Source of the DNA: Dictyobacter formicarum
GTDB lineage: Bacteria; Chloroflexota; Ktedonobacteria; Ktedonobacterales; Ktedonobacteraceae
Assembly (NCBI RefSeq): GCF_016587435.1
Contig: NZ_BNJJ01000008.1
Coordinates: 62,001 to 126,000, forward strand
DNA: 64,000 bases
Direction of reading: 5' to 3'
Position 1 is the first letter of the stretch. Each line of letters starts with the position of its first letter. Position numbers and translations under genes: made by a program. The notes below the pieces were generated by a model. That model searched no databases and was not told the origin of the DNA. It was given only the letters and a program-made list of their open reading frames with translations. This document shows, piece by piece, positions 48,757-57,964 of the stretch.

Positions 48757-49704
48757 ATGACAGATTCTCAGCCAGGCCCTATCCTGCCTGTTCGTACGTT
48801 GGGAAAAACAGGTTTAGAGGTACCAGGATTGTGTGTAGGGTGTGCCCCCCTGGGTGATATGCCCGCTACATTTACGTATTCGGTGCCTGAAGAGCGTGCT
48901 CTAGAGACGATTCGCGCCATTTTTAAGAGCCCGATTACTTTTATGGATACGGCGGCGTCCTATGGTGATGGTGAGAGCGAGCGTCGTATCGGGATTGTAC
49001 TGAAAGAGTTGGGTGGTGTGCCGGTTGGATATACATTGGCCACCAAGGCTGATCGTGACCTCCAGACGGGCGATTTTAGTGGCGATCAGATGCGTAGAAG
49101 TGTTGAGCGTAGCTTACGATTGCTGGGCTTAGATTGTTTGCCGCTGCTCTACCTGCACGATCCAGAGTACACGACATTCGAAGCTGCTATGGCTCCCAAT
49201 GGACCCGTTGAGGTATTGCAGCGCTGTAAAGAAGAGGGCTTAATTGAGCATTTAGGTGTAGCTGGTGGCCCGATTGATTTAATGACGCGGTTCGTTGAGA
49301 CCGATATTTTTGAGGCGGCTATCTCTCATAATCGCTATACTTTGCTCAATACAGAGGCTGATCCGTTCTGGGATGTGTGCCAGCGGCATGGCGTTGGAGC
49401 GGTGAACGCGGCTCCTTATGGTAGTGGCATACTGGCCAAGGGACCGCGTGCATATGCACGCTATGAGTACGATGAGGCATCCCGAGAATATGTAGAGAAG
49501 GCGATGAAATTTGACGATGCCTGTCAGCGTTATCATGTTCCTCTGGCTGTGGTGGCACTGCAATTCTCCCTGCGTGATTCGCGCATTCACTCGACTGTGA
49601 TTGGCATGTCACGCCCAGAGCGATTAGATGAGACCGTGAAGCTGGCGCAAACTCCTATTCCAGATGAGTTGTGGCGTGAGATTGAGTCTATCCGTTTGTC
49701 TTAG
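48757..49704 (+). CDS. Aldo/keto reductase
   Basis: 315 aa (beta/alpha)8 NAD(P)H oxidoreductase. RTLGKTGLEVPGLCVGCAPLG is the start of the barrel; the catalytic tetrad is Asp and Tyr in FMDTAASYGDG, Lys in LATKAD and His in YLHDPE; IGMSRPERLDE binds the cofactor. It resembles the pyridoxal/L-fucose/D-threo-aldose dehydrogenase branch, so the substrate may be a sugar or small aldehyde. RBS AAGGAGAG before ATG 48757. 71 nt before the dipeptidase, same strand. Confidence 0.9.
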   Translation: MTDSQPGPILPVRTLGKTGLEVPGLCVGCAPLGDMPATFTYSVPEERALETIRAIFKSPITFMDTAASYGDGESERRIGIVLKELGGVPVGYTLATKADRDLQTGDFSGDQMRRSVERSLRLLGLDCLPLLYLHDPEYTTFEAAMAPNGPVEVLQRCKEEGLIEHLGVAGGPIDLMTRFVETDIFEAAISHNRYTLLNTEADPFWDVCQRHGVGAVNAAPYGSGILAKGPRAYARYEYDEASREYVEKAMKFDDACQRYHVPLAVVALQFSLRDSRIHSTVIGMSRPERLDETVKLAQTPIPDELWREIESIRLS

Positions 49705-49775
49705 TACCAGGTCTGCATCTTCCTTTTTGAGACTTCGTCTGGCTTGTTATGCATGCTCTCTAGAAAGAAATTAGT

Positions 49776-50897
49776 ATGGTAGATACATCTAGCTATCCAA
49801 CCCTGATCGGGCATATGGATACGTTGTTACGTTTTTATAACATAGAGCCGCTCCAGCAGCCGACAGTGGCTATGCCGGCCAGTGAGCTTCCATTCGTGCA
49901 AGATTTTTTTTCGCGTGGCCAGAATGGCGATATTGATTATCCGCGAGCACTGGAGGGAGGGATGTGTGGGGCCTTCTTTGCCGTTTACGTTCCCACTCCT
50001 AAAGCTACCGCCGATTGTTGTTCGACATCCGCGACTCCGGATGTGCCACCGGAGCGTTGGTATGAGCGCTATATCAGGCCCGCCATTGGCTATGAATACG
50101 CGCAGCAGGCAACCTGGCAGATCATCTCCTCTCTTTACCGCTTAGAGGCTGGCTCGCAAGGTCGCTTAAAGATTGTGCGCAATACCGCTGAACTTGAAAC
50201 ATGTCTGCAACAAGGGATAATGGCAGCCATCCTGCATATCGAAGGCGCGGAGATGATTGACCCACAACTGGCCACACTGGATGTGCTGTATCAAGCTGGG
50301 CTGCGCTCACTTGGTCCTGTCTGGAGTCGCCCAAATATCTTTGGCTATGGTGTACCGCTGGTGGTTGGCCATTCTCCCGATACGGGTCCGGGTCTGACCG
50401 ATGCCGGTAAAGCTCTGGTGCGAGCCTGTAATCAGTTAGGCGTCATGCTGGACCTCTCTCATCTCAATGAGAAAGGCTTCTGGGATGTTGCTCGTCTCTC
50501 GCATACACCACTGGTAGCCACGCATTCCAATGCTTATGCTATCTGTCCATCGGCGCGCAATCTAACCGATAAACAGCTGGATGCTATTAAAGCTTCCGAT
50601 GGCCTGGTCGGTATTAACTTCAATGTCTATGATGTGCGCTCAGATGGGAAAGGCAACATAGATACCCCGCTGGAGGATCTTATCCGCCATGTTGACTACC
50701 TGGTGGAGCATTTAGGGATTGAGCGGGTCGCCATTGGCACCGATTATGATGGCGCAACCATGCCTCGGGATCTTCATGATATTACTGGTTTGCCCAGGCT
50801 CTATGCCGCGCTGGCCGCGCATGGCTATGATGAGCGGTCACTGCGCTTGATTGCTTCGGAGAACTGGCTACGTATTTTCCGGCATACCTGGCATTGA
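49776..50897 (+). CDS. Membrane dipeptidase, peptidase family M19
   Basis: 373 aa zinc peptidase of the renal-dipeptidase family. Metal ligands are visible in order: LIGHMDTLLRF (HxD), LHIEGAEMID (bridging Glu), ATHSNAYAI (His), IGTDYDG. It should cleave dipeptides, including D-containing ones. No signal peptide. RBS AGAAAG before ATG 49776. Probably co-transcribed with the aldo/keto reductase. Confidence 0.9.
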   Translation: MVDTSSYPTLIGHMDTLLRFYNIEPLQQPTVAMPASELPFVQDFFSRGQNGDIDYPRALEGGMCGAFFAVYVPTPKATADCCSTSATPDVPPERWYERYIRPAIGYEYAQQATWQIISSLYRLEAGSQGRLKIVRNTAELETCLQQGIMAAILHIEGAEMIDPQLATLDVLYQAGLRSLGPVWSRPNIFGYGVPLVVGHSPDTGPGLTDAGKALVRACNQLGVMLDLSHLNEKGFWDVARLSHTPLVATHSNAYAICPSARNLTDKQLDAIKASDGLVGINFNVYDVRSDGKGNIDTPLEDLIRHVDYLVEHLGIERVAIGTDYDGATMPRDLHDITGLPRLYAALAAHGYDERSLRLIASENWLRIFRHTWH

Positions 50898-50945
50898 TGC
50901 CTGGCCTGCATGCGTAGTATTGATATTCATAGAATACATCAAATA

Positions 50946-51143
50946 TCAATCGTTTGGTGTGATGAGTTCGCGTAATTGTCTTTCAATGTTGCTTTTGGCT
51001 ACCGGCGAGAGCAGAGGATCATTGAGCGTTTTTTCGAGTCGCTCTTTTTGCTCTGCTCTAAAACGTAGATTGGCATCGCGCTTCTTTTTTATTTTCATCA
51101 GGTTGGCCAAAACCTGATTGTCTAATTCATCAAAATTTTCCAT
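50946..51143 (-). CDS. Small conserved-looking charged protein
   Basis: 65 aa, MENFDELDNQVLANLMKIKK... with a Lys/Arg/Glu-rich coiled helix and a C-terminal LLSPVAKSNIERQLREL. Function unknown. The RBS GGGGAGG 8 nt before ATG 51143 and an extended -10 promoter support it as a real gene. Confidence 0.6.
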   Translation of the reverse strand: MENFDELDNQVLANLMKIKKKRDANLRFRAEQKERLEKTLNDPLLSPVAKSNIERQLRELITPND

Positions 51144-51160
51144 AAAACTACCTCCCCTAA

Positions 51161-51202
51161 AGTATAGCATGTATGCTTCCTTTCGTGAAAGGAAGCATAC
51201 AT
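51161..51202 (-). promoter_or_regulatory. Perfect 16-bp hairpin adjoining an extended -10 promoter
   Basis: Arms 51169-51184 and 51187-51202 (ATGTATGCTTCCTTTC and complement) are joined by GT. On the minus strand the palindrome runs into TGCTATACT, an extended -10 for the small gene at 51143. It may terminate the E2 operon and also act as an operator. Confidence 0.6.
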
Positions 51203-51240
51203 ATTGCGGGAAGAAGTATGTGTGCGTGGAGGCGTTACGT

Positions 51241-52659
51241 TCAGTGTAAAAGGCTGAGCGGTTCTTCGATTAGATCGGCCAGGGTTGCGAGAAATTGTGC
51301 GCCACGGGCGCCGTCGATGACTCTGTGATCACAGGAGAGGCTGCAGGTCATCATTGGTTGGACCATGGGTTGCCCATTCACAGCTATCACGCGGTCACTG
51401 ATGCGGCTTACTGCCAGGATGGCGGCCTGTGGTGGATTGATGATGGCTGTGAAGCCGTCGATGCCATACATGCCCAGGTTGCTGATGGTGAAGGTACCGT
51501 GTTGCATATCCTGCGGTCGTAGTTTGCCCGCTTGCGCCTGTGCTACCAATGCTGTGCGTTGCTGCGCAATCTCTTCTACCGATAGCTGATCGGTATGCTG
51601 GATGACAGGCACAACCAGTCCGTCGTTGATCGCTACGGCTATGCCGATGTTGATGTCTGCGTTGTAATGGATGCTCTTGTCGCGCCAGCTGGCGTTGATG
51701 CGTGGATGTTCCTTTAACGCGGCCGCGACCAGCTTGACCAGCAAATCAGTATAGGTGCATTTTTCCTGTGTACGCTTGAGCAGCTGCTCGCGCCAGGCAA
51801 TGATGCGGCTCGCATTGATTTCTCGCATGAGAAAAAAATGCGGTACGCTGGTCCAGCTTTGCGTTGTGCGCTCAGCCATGATGCGCCAGATTGTGCTTAA
51901 CGTGCTCGCGGCGTTATCAGACTGACCATTGTGTTGATTGCTGGCTGTTGGGGTCATTGTAGACGTTGCCGCGGCAGGTACCGATTGCTGTATAGCCATG
52001 TGGGTGGCGATATCGGCTGCCAGCACCGCCTGGTCGGGTCCACTGCCAGTCAGGGTCGCGAGGCTGATGCCCTGTTCCCGCGCTAAGCGGCGCGCTTTTG
52101 GCGAGGCGGCGAGCAGCCTGGGAGACTCTTGCTGTGGTTGTGTTTTTGAGGCTGTTGCTTGCTGGAGGTATGCCAGCACATCCGTCTTCTCGATGCGTCT
52201 GCCGCCGGGCTGGATAAGCCTGAGATCCAGATGGTGCTCGGCCGCCATCCGGGCAGCTAGCGGGCTGATGGCGTGTGTGAATGTAGCAACCTGACTACTG
52301 TCAGCCAGGTTGGGAGCAGGTGTGGCTGGTGTAGCGCTGTGGTGATCTGTATTGTCTACGACCGCGTTTGCAGCGCCGGATTTGACCACAGAACCACCGA
52401 CCTCTTGTTGTGAAGCCTCATCTATAGTCATGATTTGCGCGATAACGTGTCCGACAGGGATATCCTCGTCGGACACGGTAATGCGTTGGACCAGGATACC
52501 TGCCGCCGGAGCTTCAAGCTCTACGGTCGCCTTGTCTGTTTCTATCTCTACGACGGAATCACCCATCTGGACCCATTCACCAGATGGTTTGAGCCAGCGC
52601 ACCACTTTGCCTGTACTCTGAGCCATTCCCAGGGCGGGTAAGATCATATCCTTTGCCAT
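51241..52659 (-). CDS. 2-oxoacid dehydrogenase E2 component (dihydrolipoamide acyltransferase)
   Basis: 472 aa. Lipoyl domain 1-80 with the lipoyl Lys43 (IETDKATVE); then two peripheral-subunit-binding-like segments (ISPLAARMAAEHHLDLRLI...RIEKTDVLAYL and ASPKARRLAREQGISLATLTGSG); then the catalytic core ending in SCDHRVIDGARGAQFL (HxxxDG). It accepts the acyl group from E1 and passes it to CoA. Start ATG 52659 (MAKDMILPALG) is chosen as the true lipoyl start; the frame runs further upstream. It is the last gene of the E1-M24-E2 run. No E3 gene is in the window. Confidence 0.93.
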   Translation of the reverse strand: MAKDMILPALGMAQSTGKVVRWLKPSGEWVQMGDSVVEIETDKATVELEAPAAGILVQRITVSDEDIPVGHVIAQIMTIDEASQQEVGGSVVKSGAANAVVDNTDHHSATPATPAPNLADSSQVATFTHAISPLAARMAAEHHLDLRLIQPGGRRIEKTDVLAYLQQATASKTQPQQESPRLLAASPKARRLAREQGISLATLTGSGPDQAVLAADIATHMAIQQSVPAAATSTMTPTASNQHNGQSDNAASTLSTIWRIMAERTTQSWTSVPHFFLMREINASRIIAWREQLLKRTQEKCTYTDLLVKLVAAALKEHPRINASWRDKSIHYNADINIGIAVAINDGLVVPVIQHTDQLSVEEIAQQRTALVAQAQAGKLRPQDMQHGTFTISNLGMYGIDGFTAIINPPQAAILAVSRISDRVIAVNGQPMVQPMMTCSLSCDHRVIDGARGAQFLATLADLIEEPLSLLH

Positions 52660-52681
52660 ACTTGCTTCTCTATTCTGCACA

Positions 52682-54004
52682 CTAGCGAGCGGTGATCGCT
52701 CCAGCATCTGCTACCGGCGTATTCAAATGTGATTGCGTCTCGCGCGTGGTAGCTAGAGGTCCCGTGGCGGTATAGTAGCGTACGCCAGCCACCATTAATT
52801 CTTCAGCCGGGAAGCGTGTAATAACCTCGCAACCATCTTTGGTGACTACCAGTTGCTCCTCGATGCGCGCCGCTGACCAGCCGTCGCGAGCGGGCCAGAA
52901 TGTTTCCAGTGCGAAAACCATGCCCTCTTTGATCTCTTCCGGATGATCCAGCGAGACCAGGCGGCTAAAGATCGGTTTTTCCCAGATTGAGAGGCCGACG
53001 CCGTGACCATATTGCAGGGCAAAGGCTGCTTCTTCGTTGGGGAAGCCAAACTCTTGAGCTTTCGGCCATAGTTTCACAATGTCAGCTGTGGTGACGCCTG
53101 GCTTGATGGCGTGGATCGCTTGATCTAAAATAGCGCGGCACTTTTTATAGGCATCGACCTGTGCCTGCGATGCACTACCGATGGCAAAGGTACGATAGTA
53201 GCAGGTGCGATATCCATTGTAGCTATGCAGAATGTCAAAATAGGCTGGATCACCAGGGCGGAGGGCGCGATCTGTATATACGTGGGGATGAGGACTACAT
53301 CGCTCACCGGAGATGGCGTTGACGCCCTCGACATGTTCTGAACCCAGGTCGTAGAGCACTTTGCTCACCAGCCCTACGCACTCATTTTCACGCATACCCG
53401 GTTTCATGGCGCGATAGAGCTCATCATAAGCGGCATCCACCATCATGCACGCGCTTGATAGCAAGGTGATTTCGTCCTGCGTTTTGATTAAGCGGGCCTG
53501 CTGCATTAGCTGCTGGCCATCAACGACCTTGATGCCTTCAGCCTGCAGGGCGAAGAGTACGGGTAGCTCAATGACATCGACGCCCAGCGGCTCATGGAGG
53601 AGACCTCGTTCTTCCAGTTCAATGCGAATCTTGCGCGCCACATCTTCAGCCCGGCCAGATTCTGGCGCCATGGCGCCACGCTGGGTTGAGATGCCAGCCC
53701 GCGAGCGTTCGCCCAGCCAGGGACTATAAAGCTGATGATGGCGGGCCGCCGAGCCAAAATCCCACATGATGGGCTCGTCATTCTGTGGCAGCAGGCTAAA
53801 GCGCGCTAGTTTATCCATTGCCCAGGTACCGATATGGGTGGCGGTGATATAGCGGATGTTATTCATATCAAAGCAGAGCAAGGCGCCCATTTCGGACTTC
53901 TGGAGCAAGGCTTTGATGCGTTCCAGACGTTGTGTACGCAGTCGCTCAAAGTTTGTGCGTTCCTCCCAGTCAACACTCATCAAGCCATAGGTTTTGATTG
54001 TCAT
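52682..54004 (-). CDS. M24-family (pita-bread) hydrolase with an altered metal site
   Basis: 440 aa. N-terminal creatinase-type domain (about 15-175) and a C-terminal M24 domain. The expected ligands are Asp257 (AYFDILHSYNG), the second Asp 11 residues later, His334 (QYGHGVGL), Glu367 (ALETFW) and Glu382/383 (RIEEQLVV). The second Asp is replaced by Cys268 (RTCYYRTF). It may therefore bind one metal or none, like creatinase, and may not be a peptidase. Located between E1-beta and E2, so it probably prepares the substrate of that complex. RBS AAGGAG before ATG 54004. Confidence 0.85.
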   Translation of the reverse strand: MTIKTYGLMSVDWEERTNFERLRTQRLERIKALLQKSEMGALLCFDMNNIRYITATHIGTWAMDKLARFSLLPQNDEPIMWDFGSAARHHQLYSPWLGERSRAGISTQRGAMAPESGRAEDVARKIRIELEERGLLHEPLGVDVIELPVLFALQAEGIKVVDGQQLMQQARLIKTQDEITLLSSACMMVDAAYDELYRAMKPGMRENECVGLVSKVLYDLGSEHVEGVNAISGERCSPHPHVYTDRALRPGDPAYFDILHSYNGYRTCYYRTFAIGSASQAQVDAYKKCRAILDQAIHAIKPGVTTADIVKLWPKAQEFGFPNEEAAFALQYGHGVGLSIWEKPIFSRLVSLDHPEEIKEGMVFALETFWPARDGWSAARIEEQLVVTKDGCEVITRFPAEELMVAGVRYYTATGPLATTRETQSHLNTPVADAGAITAR

Positions 54005-54040
54005 GTTTCAGCTCCTTCTGTTAAATTCCTTGTGGCGACA

Positions 54041-55066
54041 TCACACATGGCCGCAAAGCGTCTTTGCTAGCGTGGTTACCTTCTCGGCGGTCGGCACCGT
54101 CAAATCTTCGAGGACCGGCGAAAATGGTACCGGGACATCCATTGCTCCCATACGCTTGACCGGTGCATCTAAATAATAAAATGCGCCGTCGGCAATGATC
54201 GCGGCTAACTCGGCTGTGACGCCATAGCGCTCATAGCCTTCATCGATGATTATTGCCCGGCTGGTTTTTTTCGCGGACTCTATCAACGTGGTTTTATCGA
54301 GTGGGAACAGGGTGCGTGGATCGATGACCTCTGCGCTCAGACCGAGCGTGGCCAGGGTCTCGGCGGCCTCTAGCGCGATCTGTACCATACTGCTGGTCGC
54401 CACCAGCGTAATATCGCTGCCCGCACGCTTGATGTCGGCCACACCAAAGGGAATTGTGTAATCGCCATCTGGGACGTGACCTTTGAGCTGGTACATCATC
54501 TTGTCCTCAAAGAAAACCACCGGATTATCGTCGCGAATGGCGGTCTTGAGGAGTCCTTTGGCGTCATACGGAGTTGAGGGTAAAACTACCTTCAGGCCGG
54601 GAATGTGGCTGACCCAGGCGTGTAAGCTCTGGCTGTGCTGCGCGGCGGTACGGCGGGTGGCTCCCAGCGTCGTGCGTATCACCAAAGGTACCTTGAGCTT
54701 GCCGCCCGACATATAGTGTACTTTGGCAGCCTGGTTGACCAGTTGATCCATGACCAGCGTCATGAAATCACCGAACATAATATCAATGATTGGTCGCATG
54801 CCGGTCATGGCGCCCCCAACGCCGATACCCGCGATGCCCGCCTCCGAGATTGGTGAGTCGATGACACGCGCTGTCCCAAACTCATCTACAAGGCCGGAAA
54901 GCACTTTAAAGGGCGTCCCCGCCTCGGCCACATCCTCACCCATAATAAACACGAGTGGATCGCGGCGCATCTCCTCGGCCAGAGCATCATGAATCGCCTG
55001 GCTGAGCGTAATCTCCTGACCGCTGTGATGTTTTTCCTGTGCTACTGTGCTACTTGACGTAGACAT
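54041..55066 (-). CDS. 2-oxoacid/acetoin dehydrogenase E1 beta subunit
   Basis: 341 aa transketolase-like subunit. EITLSQAIHDALAEEMRRDPLVFIMGEDVAEAGTPFKV, GGAMTGMRPIIDIMFGDFM and PVVFFEDKMMY are family motifs; VIDPRTLFPLDKTTL opens the C-terminal domain. It forms the heterotetramer with E1 alpha, whose gene overlaps its start by 17 nt, indicating coupling. AGAGGT precedes ATG 55066. Confidence 0.93.
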   Translation of the reverse strand: MSTSSSTVAQEKHHSGQEITLSQAIHDALAEEMRRDPLVFIMGEDVAEAGTPFKVLSGLVDEFGTARVIDSPISEAGIAGIGVGGAMTGMRPIIDIMFGDFMTLVMDQLVNQAAKVHYMSGGKLKVPLVIRTTLGATRRTAAQHSQSLHAWVSHIPGLKVVLPSTPYDAKGLLKTAIRDDNPVVFFEDKMMYQLKGHVPDGDYTIPFGVADIKRAGSDITLVATSSMVQIALEAAETLATLGLSAEVIDPRTLFPLDKTTLIESAKKTSRAIIIDEGYERYGVTAELAAIIADGAFYYLDAPVKRMGAMDVPVPFSPVLEDLTVPTAEKVTTLAKTLCGHV

Positions 55067-56078
55067 CTTGATCTACCTCTTCTGGCGAAGGATACGGCGC
55101 ATCCAGTGCGAACTGTACCCCTGACTCTATTTCTAATCGCACCCGTTGCTCAATCTCTGCAATTGTCTCGGGCTCAGCAAGGTGCTGTTCATATAACCAG
55201 GAGGAAAGGACGGTGAGCGGATCCCTTTCGGTTCGCCACCAGTTTTCCTCTTCCTTTGAGCGGTAATAAGCACGCTGAATATCGCCAACATGATGCCCAT
55301 AAAAGCGATAGGTATGGCAGAGTAAGAAGCTGGGTCCCTGACCCTGGCGTGCGCGGATGACCAGGCGCTGCGCGGTCGCATAGACGGCACGAATATCCTG
55401 TCCATCTATCTCTTCAGCTTGCACACCAAAGGCGCTGGCTCGCGCAAGCATACTGCCAGCCGTTGTTTCGGCGTTATGGGTATATTCATTGTAGAGGTTA
55501 TTTTCGCAGACATAGATGACTGGGAGCTGCCAGAGCGAGGCCATATTCATCACCTCGTAGAGCAAGCCCTGTCCCAGTGCACCGTCGCCAAAGAAACAGA
55601 CCGCTACCTGGTCGGTCTGGCGCATTTTACTGGAAAAGGCTGCTCCGGTGGCTATGCCCGCGCTGCCGCCCACAATCGCGTTGGCCCCCAGATTGCCTGT
55701 ATCCTGGTCCGCGATATGCATTGAGCCTCCTTTGCCTTTGCAATAGCCGGCAGCCTTGCCGAGTAGTTCGGCATACATACCATCGACGGAGGCGCCTTTA
55801 GCCAGACAATGCCCATGTCCACGGTGAGTACTGGTTATATAGTCATCTTTGCGCAATGCCTCACAGATCCCTACCGCGATAGCCTCTTCTCCGGCATACA
55901 GATGGGCCAGGCCGGGCATTCTGGCTGTCTGGTAAAGATTGTTGACGTGCTCTTCGAACTCACGAATCTTGTACATTTGCTCGTACATATGCAGCCATTG
56001 TTCACTGGTAACAGTGGGCAGGGGTGTCAGCGTCTCTGCCGTGGCAGGCTGCGAATGTGATGTGTCAGGATGGGGCAT
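55050..56078 (-). CDS. 2-oxoacid/acetoin dehydrogenase E1 alpha subunit
   Basis: 342 aa TPP-binding subunit. AGEEAIAVGICEALRKDDYITSTHRGHGHCLAKG, GKGGSMHIAD, and the TPP/Mg motif FFGDGALGQGLLYEVMNMASLWQLPVIYVCENN. The closest look is acetoin- or pyruvate-dehydrogenase type; branched-chain type is less likely. ATG 56078 has RBS GGGAG; the frame extends to 56114 without better signals. It is the first enzyme gene after the GntR regulator. Confidence 0.93.
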   Translation of the reverse strand: MPHPDTSHSQPATAETLTPLPTVTSEQWLHMYEQMYKIREFEEHVNNLYQTARMPGLAHLYAGEEAIAVGICEALRKDDYITSTHRGHGHCLAKGASVDGMYAELLGKAAGYCKGKGGSMHIADQDTGNLGANAIVGGSAGIATGAAFSSKMRQTDQVAVCFFGDGALGQGLLYEVMNMASLWQLPVIYVCENNLYNEYTHNAETTAGSMLARASAFGVQAEEIDGQDIRAVYATAQRLVIRARQGQGPSFLLCHTYRFYGHHVGDIQRAYYRSKEEENWWRTERDPLTVLSSWLYEQHLAEPETIAEIEQRVRLEIESGVQFALDAPYPSPEEVDQDVYVK

Positions 56079-56146
56079 ACCCAAATCTCCCTTAAAGTCA
56101 GGTATCGCATACAACGCTCAACATGGTGGAAAAATAATTGATCGCC

Positions 56147-56880
56147 TTATGATAGAAGGGTAGAATCTTCTTGCTGTAATCTTTGTGCTTTCTCCGCATC
56201 TTCACGGACCTGGCGCAGATGGGCTTGCATGCATTGAAGTGCCCGCTCCGTGTCGTGATCTGCGATGGCCTCAATCAATTGTTTGTGATAGACCTGGCCA
56301 TGGCTGGGCCCATCCTCGACGGTAAATATACGTTTCCGTTGCTCGCTTAATAGGTCCACAATTGAGTCAATCAGCAAGAGAAGCAAGGGATTGTGCGTGG
56401 CTTTGGCCAGTATGCGGTGAAACTCATTATCGGCGGCAATATAGCGAGCGGCATCATGTAGTGCGCTATCCATGAATCGACCGCGGCTGTTAGCGCGCCA
56501 ATTTCTTCCCGGGTGGCGCGTGAGGCGGCGCGAGCCGCAATTTCGGGTTCGAAGATCTCCCGCACTTCAACCAGATTATCCGAGCTGGTCGTTTGATCGA
56601 CCCGCATCATTAAATCCAGCGACTGCCGCATCGCGCGCGAGGTAGCGTTGATCACGATAGTACCACGCCCAGGACGCATCTCAACCAATCCCTTTTGGGC
56701 CAGCGTTTTCATGGCTTCTCGCACAGCGGTGCGGCTGACTTGAAACATCTCACATAGCTCGCGTTCAGTTGGCAGGCGATCTCCGCTATGAAGTTCGCCG
56801 CGCAGAATCCGTTGTTCGATCTGCTCAGCGACCTGCTCAAAGACCTTGCTAGATTGGACGCGATTGTACATCGTCGGCAT
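56147..56880 (-). pseudogene. GntR (FadR-subfamily) regulator with a one-base frameshift
   Basis: The N-terminal frame (56880 to about 56475) has the winged helix VFEQVAEQIEQRILRGELHSGDRLPTERELCEMFQVSRTAVREAMKTLAQKGLVEMRPGRGT and the first FadR-C helices. The rest (AALHD-like DSALHDAARYIAADNEFHRILAKATHNPLL to the end) is in another frame; one base missing in GATTCATGGATAG near 56474 explains the shift. The intact protein would be about 244 aa. The truncated version keeps the DNA-binding domain but loses the ligand domain. Its operator and promoter lie directly upstream. Confidence 0.88.
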
Positions 56881-56905
56881 CGTAATTGCTTCTTCCTTAC
56901 CTCGC

Positions 56906-56946
56906 ACACATAAAGTTGGTGTAATGATCATACCAACTTTATGTGT
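56906..56946. promoter_or_regulatory. GntR operator
   Basis: A 41-bp palindrome with 15-bp exact arms (ACACATAAAGTTGGT and complement). It contains TTGGT...ACCAA, the usual form of FadR/GntR sites, and lies just after the -10 box of the promoter at 56950-56978. Confidence 0.75.
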
Positions 56947-56949
56947 TTA

Positions 56950-56978
56950 ATAGTAACCAGTTTGTTTCGTCTTGTCAA
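56950..56978 (-). promoter_or_regulatory. Promoter of the gntR-E1-M24-E2 operon
   Basis: On the minus strand, TTGACA (56978-56973), a 17-nt spacer and TACTAT (56955-56950). The operator downstream would block initiation, so the operon is probably autorepressed by GntR and induced by its ligand. Confidence 0.75.
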
Positions 56979-56993
56979 GAATGTTTTCCGAGA

Positions 56994-57878
56994 TTAGACT
57001 TGTTCTACGCCTGAGATGCGGGCGAGCGCCTCAAACATAATGGCATAATCTTCTTCCGCGAGCCCCATTGCGCGTGCCATGGTCAGTGTCTCATTGGCGA
57101 CGGCCACACTTGTCAGTGGAACGTTCAGCTCGCGACCCAATTCTTGTGCCAGTACGAGGTCTTTCTGCATCATATTTACATTGAACCAGGGATTGGCGGG
57201 CTTGTTGATGATAAAAGGTGCCCGGTACTTTAAGGATGGAGAGGCCAGGACGCTATTTAAAAATACTTCCAGGGCCGTTTCGCGTGGAATACCGCCTTTT
57301 TCGGCCAGCAGTAAACCCTCGCTGAGCGCCTGAAACTGCACGGCCAGGCTGAGATTGATGGCGATCTTCATCAAGACTGCTTTACCGTTTTCCCCGACAT
57401 AATTGACCTTGGGGCCAATCGCGAGCAGTATCTCTTTGATTTGCTCAAAGGTTTCTCGATCTCCACCGATCATCAAAGATAAGTTGCCTTGTTCCAGTGT
57501 AATGACACTACCTGAGACCGGAACGTCGAGCATTTTTGCTCCCTGGTCAGCTACCTGGGCGGCCAGATTGCGACTGAAGCTCGGACTTACCGTGCTCATA
57601 TCCACATAGATTTTACCTGGCGCCATGCCAGCAAGGATGCCGTTTGGACCCCCTGTGACGTCTTGTAGCGCGGCAGTGTTTGAAACCATGGTGAAGATGA
57701 CGTCCGCGGCCTGTACCACACGCAACGGTGAATCCGCCCAGAGCATCCCCTCATCCATTAGCCATTGTGCTTTCGCTTTTGTGCGGTTATAACCAGTAAC
57801 CGTGTATCCCGCAACCAGTAAACGCTGTGTAATCCTACCTCCCATCTCTCCTAATCCAATAAAACCAATGTTTGTCAT
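56994..57878 (-). CDS. 3-hydroxyisobutyrate-dehydrogenase-family oxidoreductase
   Basis: 294 aa beta-hydroxyacid dehydrogenase. GFIGLGEMGGRITQRLLVAGYTVTGYNRT is the NAD(P) site, DVPVSGSVITLEQGNLSLMIGG the substrate loop, and GKAVLMKIAINL carries the catalytic Lys. Asn rather than acidic residue at GYNRT suggests NADP preference. It could oxidise a hydroxyacid to a semialdehyde or reduce one. Located between the importer genes and the regulator, RBS GAGGAG before ATG 57878. Confidence 0.9.
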   Translation of the reverse strand: MTNIGFIGLGEMGGRITQRLLVAGYTVTGYNRTKAKAQWLMDEGMLWADSPLRVVQAADVIFTMVSNTAALQDVTGGPNGILAGMAPGKIYVDMSTVSPSFSRNLAAQVADQGAKMLDVPVSGSVITLEQGNLSLMIGGDRETFEQIKEILLAIGPKVNYVGENGKAVLMKIAINLSLAVQFQALSEGLLLAEKGGIPRETALEVFLNSVLASPSLKYRAPFIINKPANPWFNVNMMQKDLVLAQELGRELNVPLTSVAVANETLTMARAMGLAEEDYAIMFEALARISGVEQV

Positions 57879-57964
57879 AATTCACTCCTCGCATTATGTT
57901 TGGAAAGATGAATCAACGAATATCGATTCATCTCGCGCAGTCATTGCGCTGGCTAATAAGCTGC

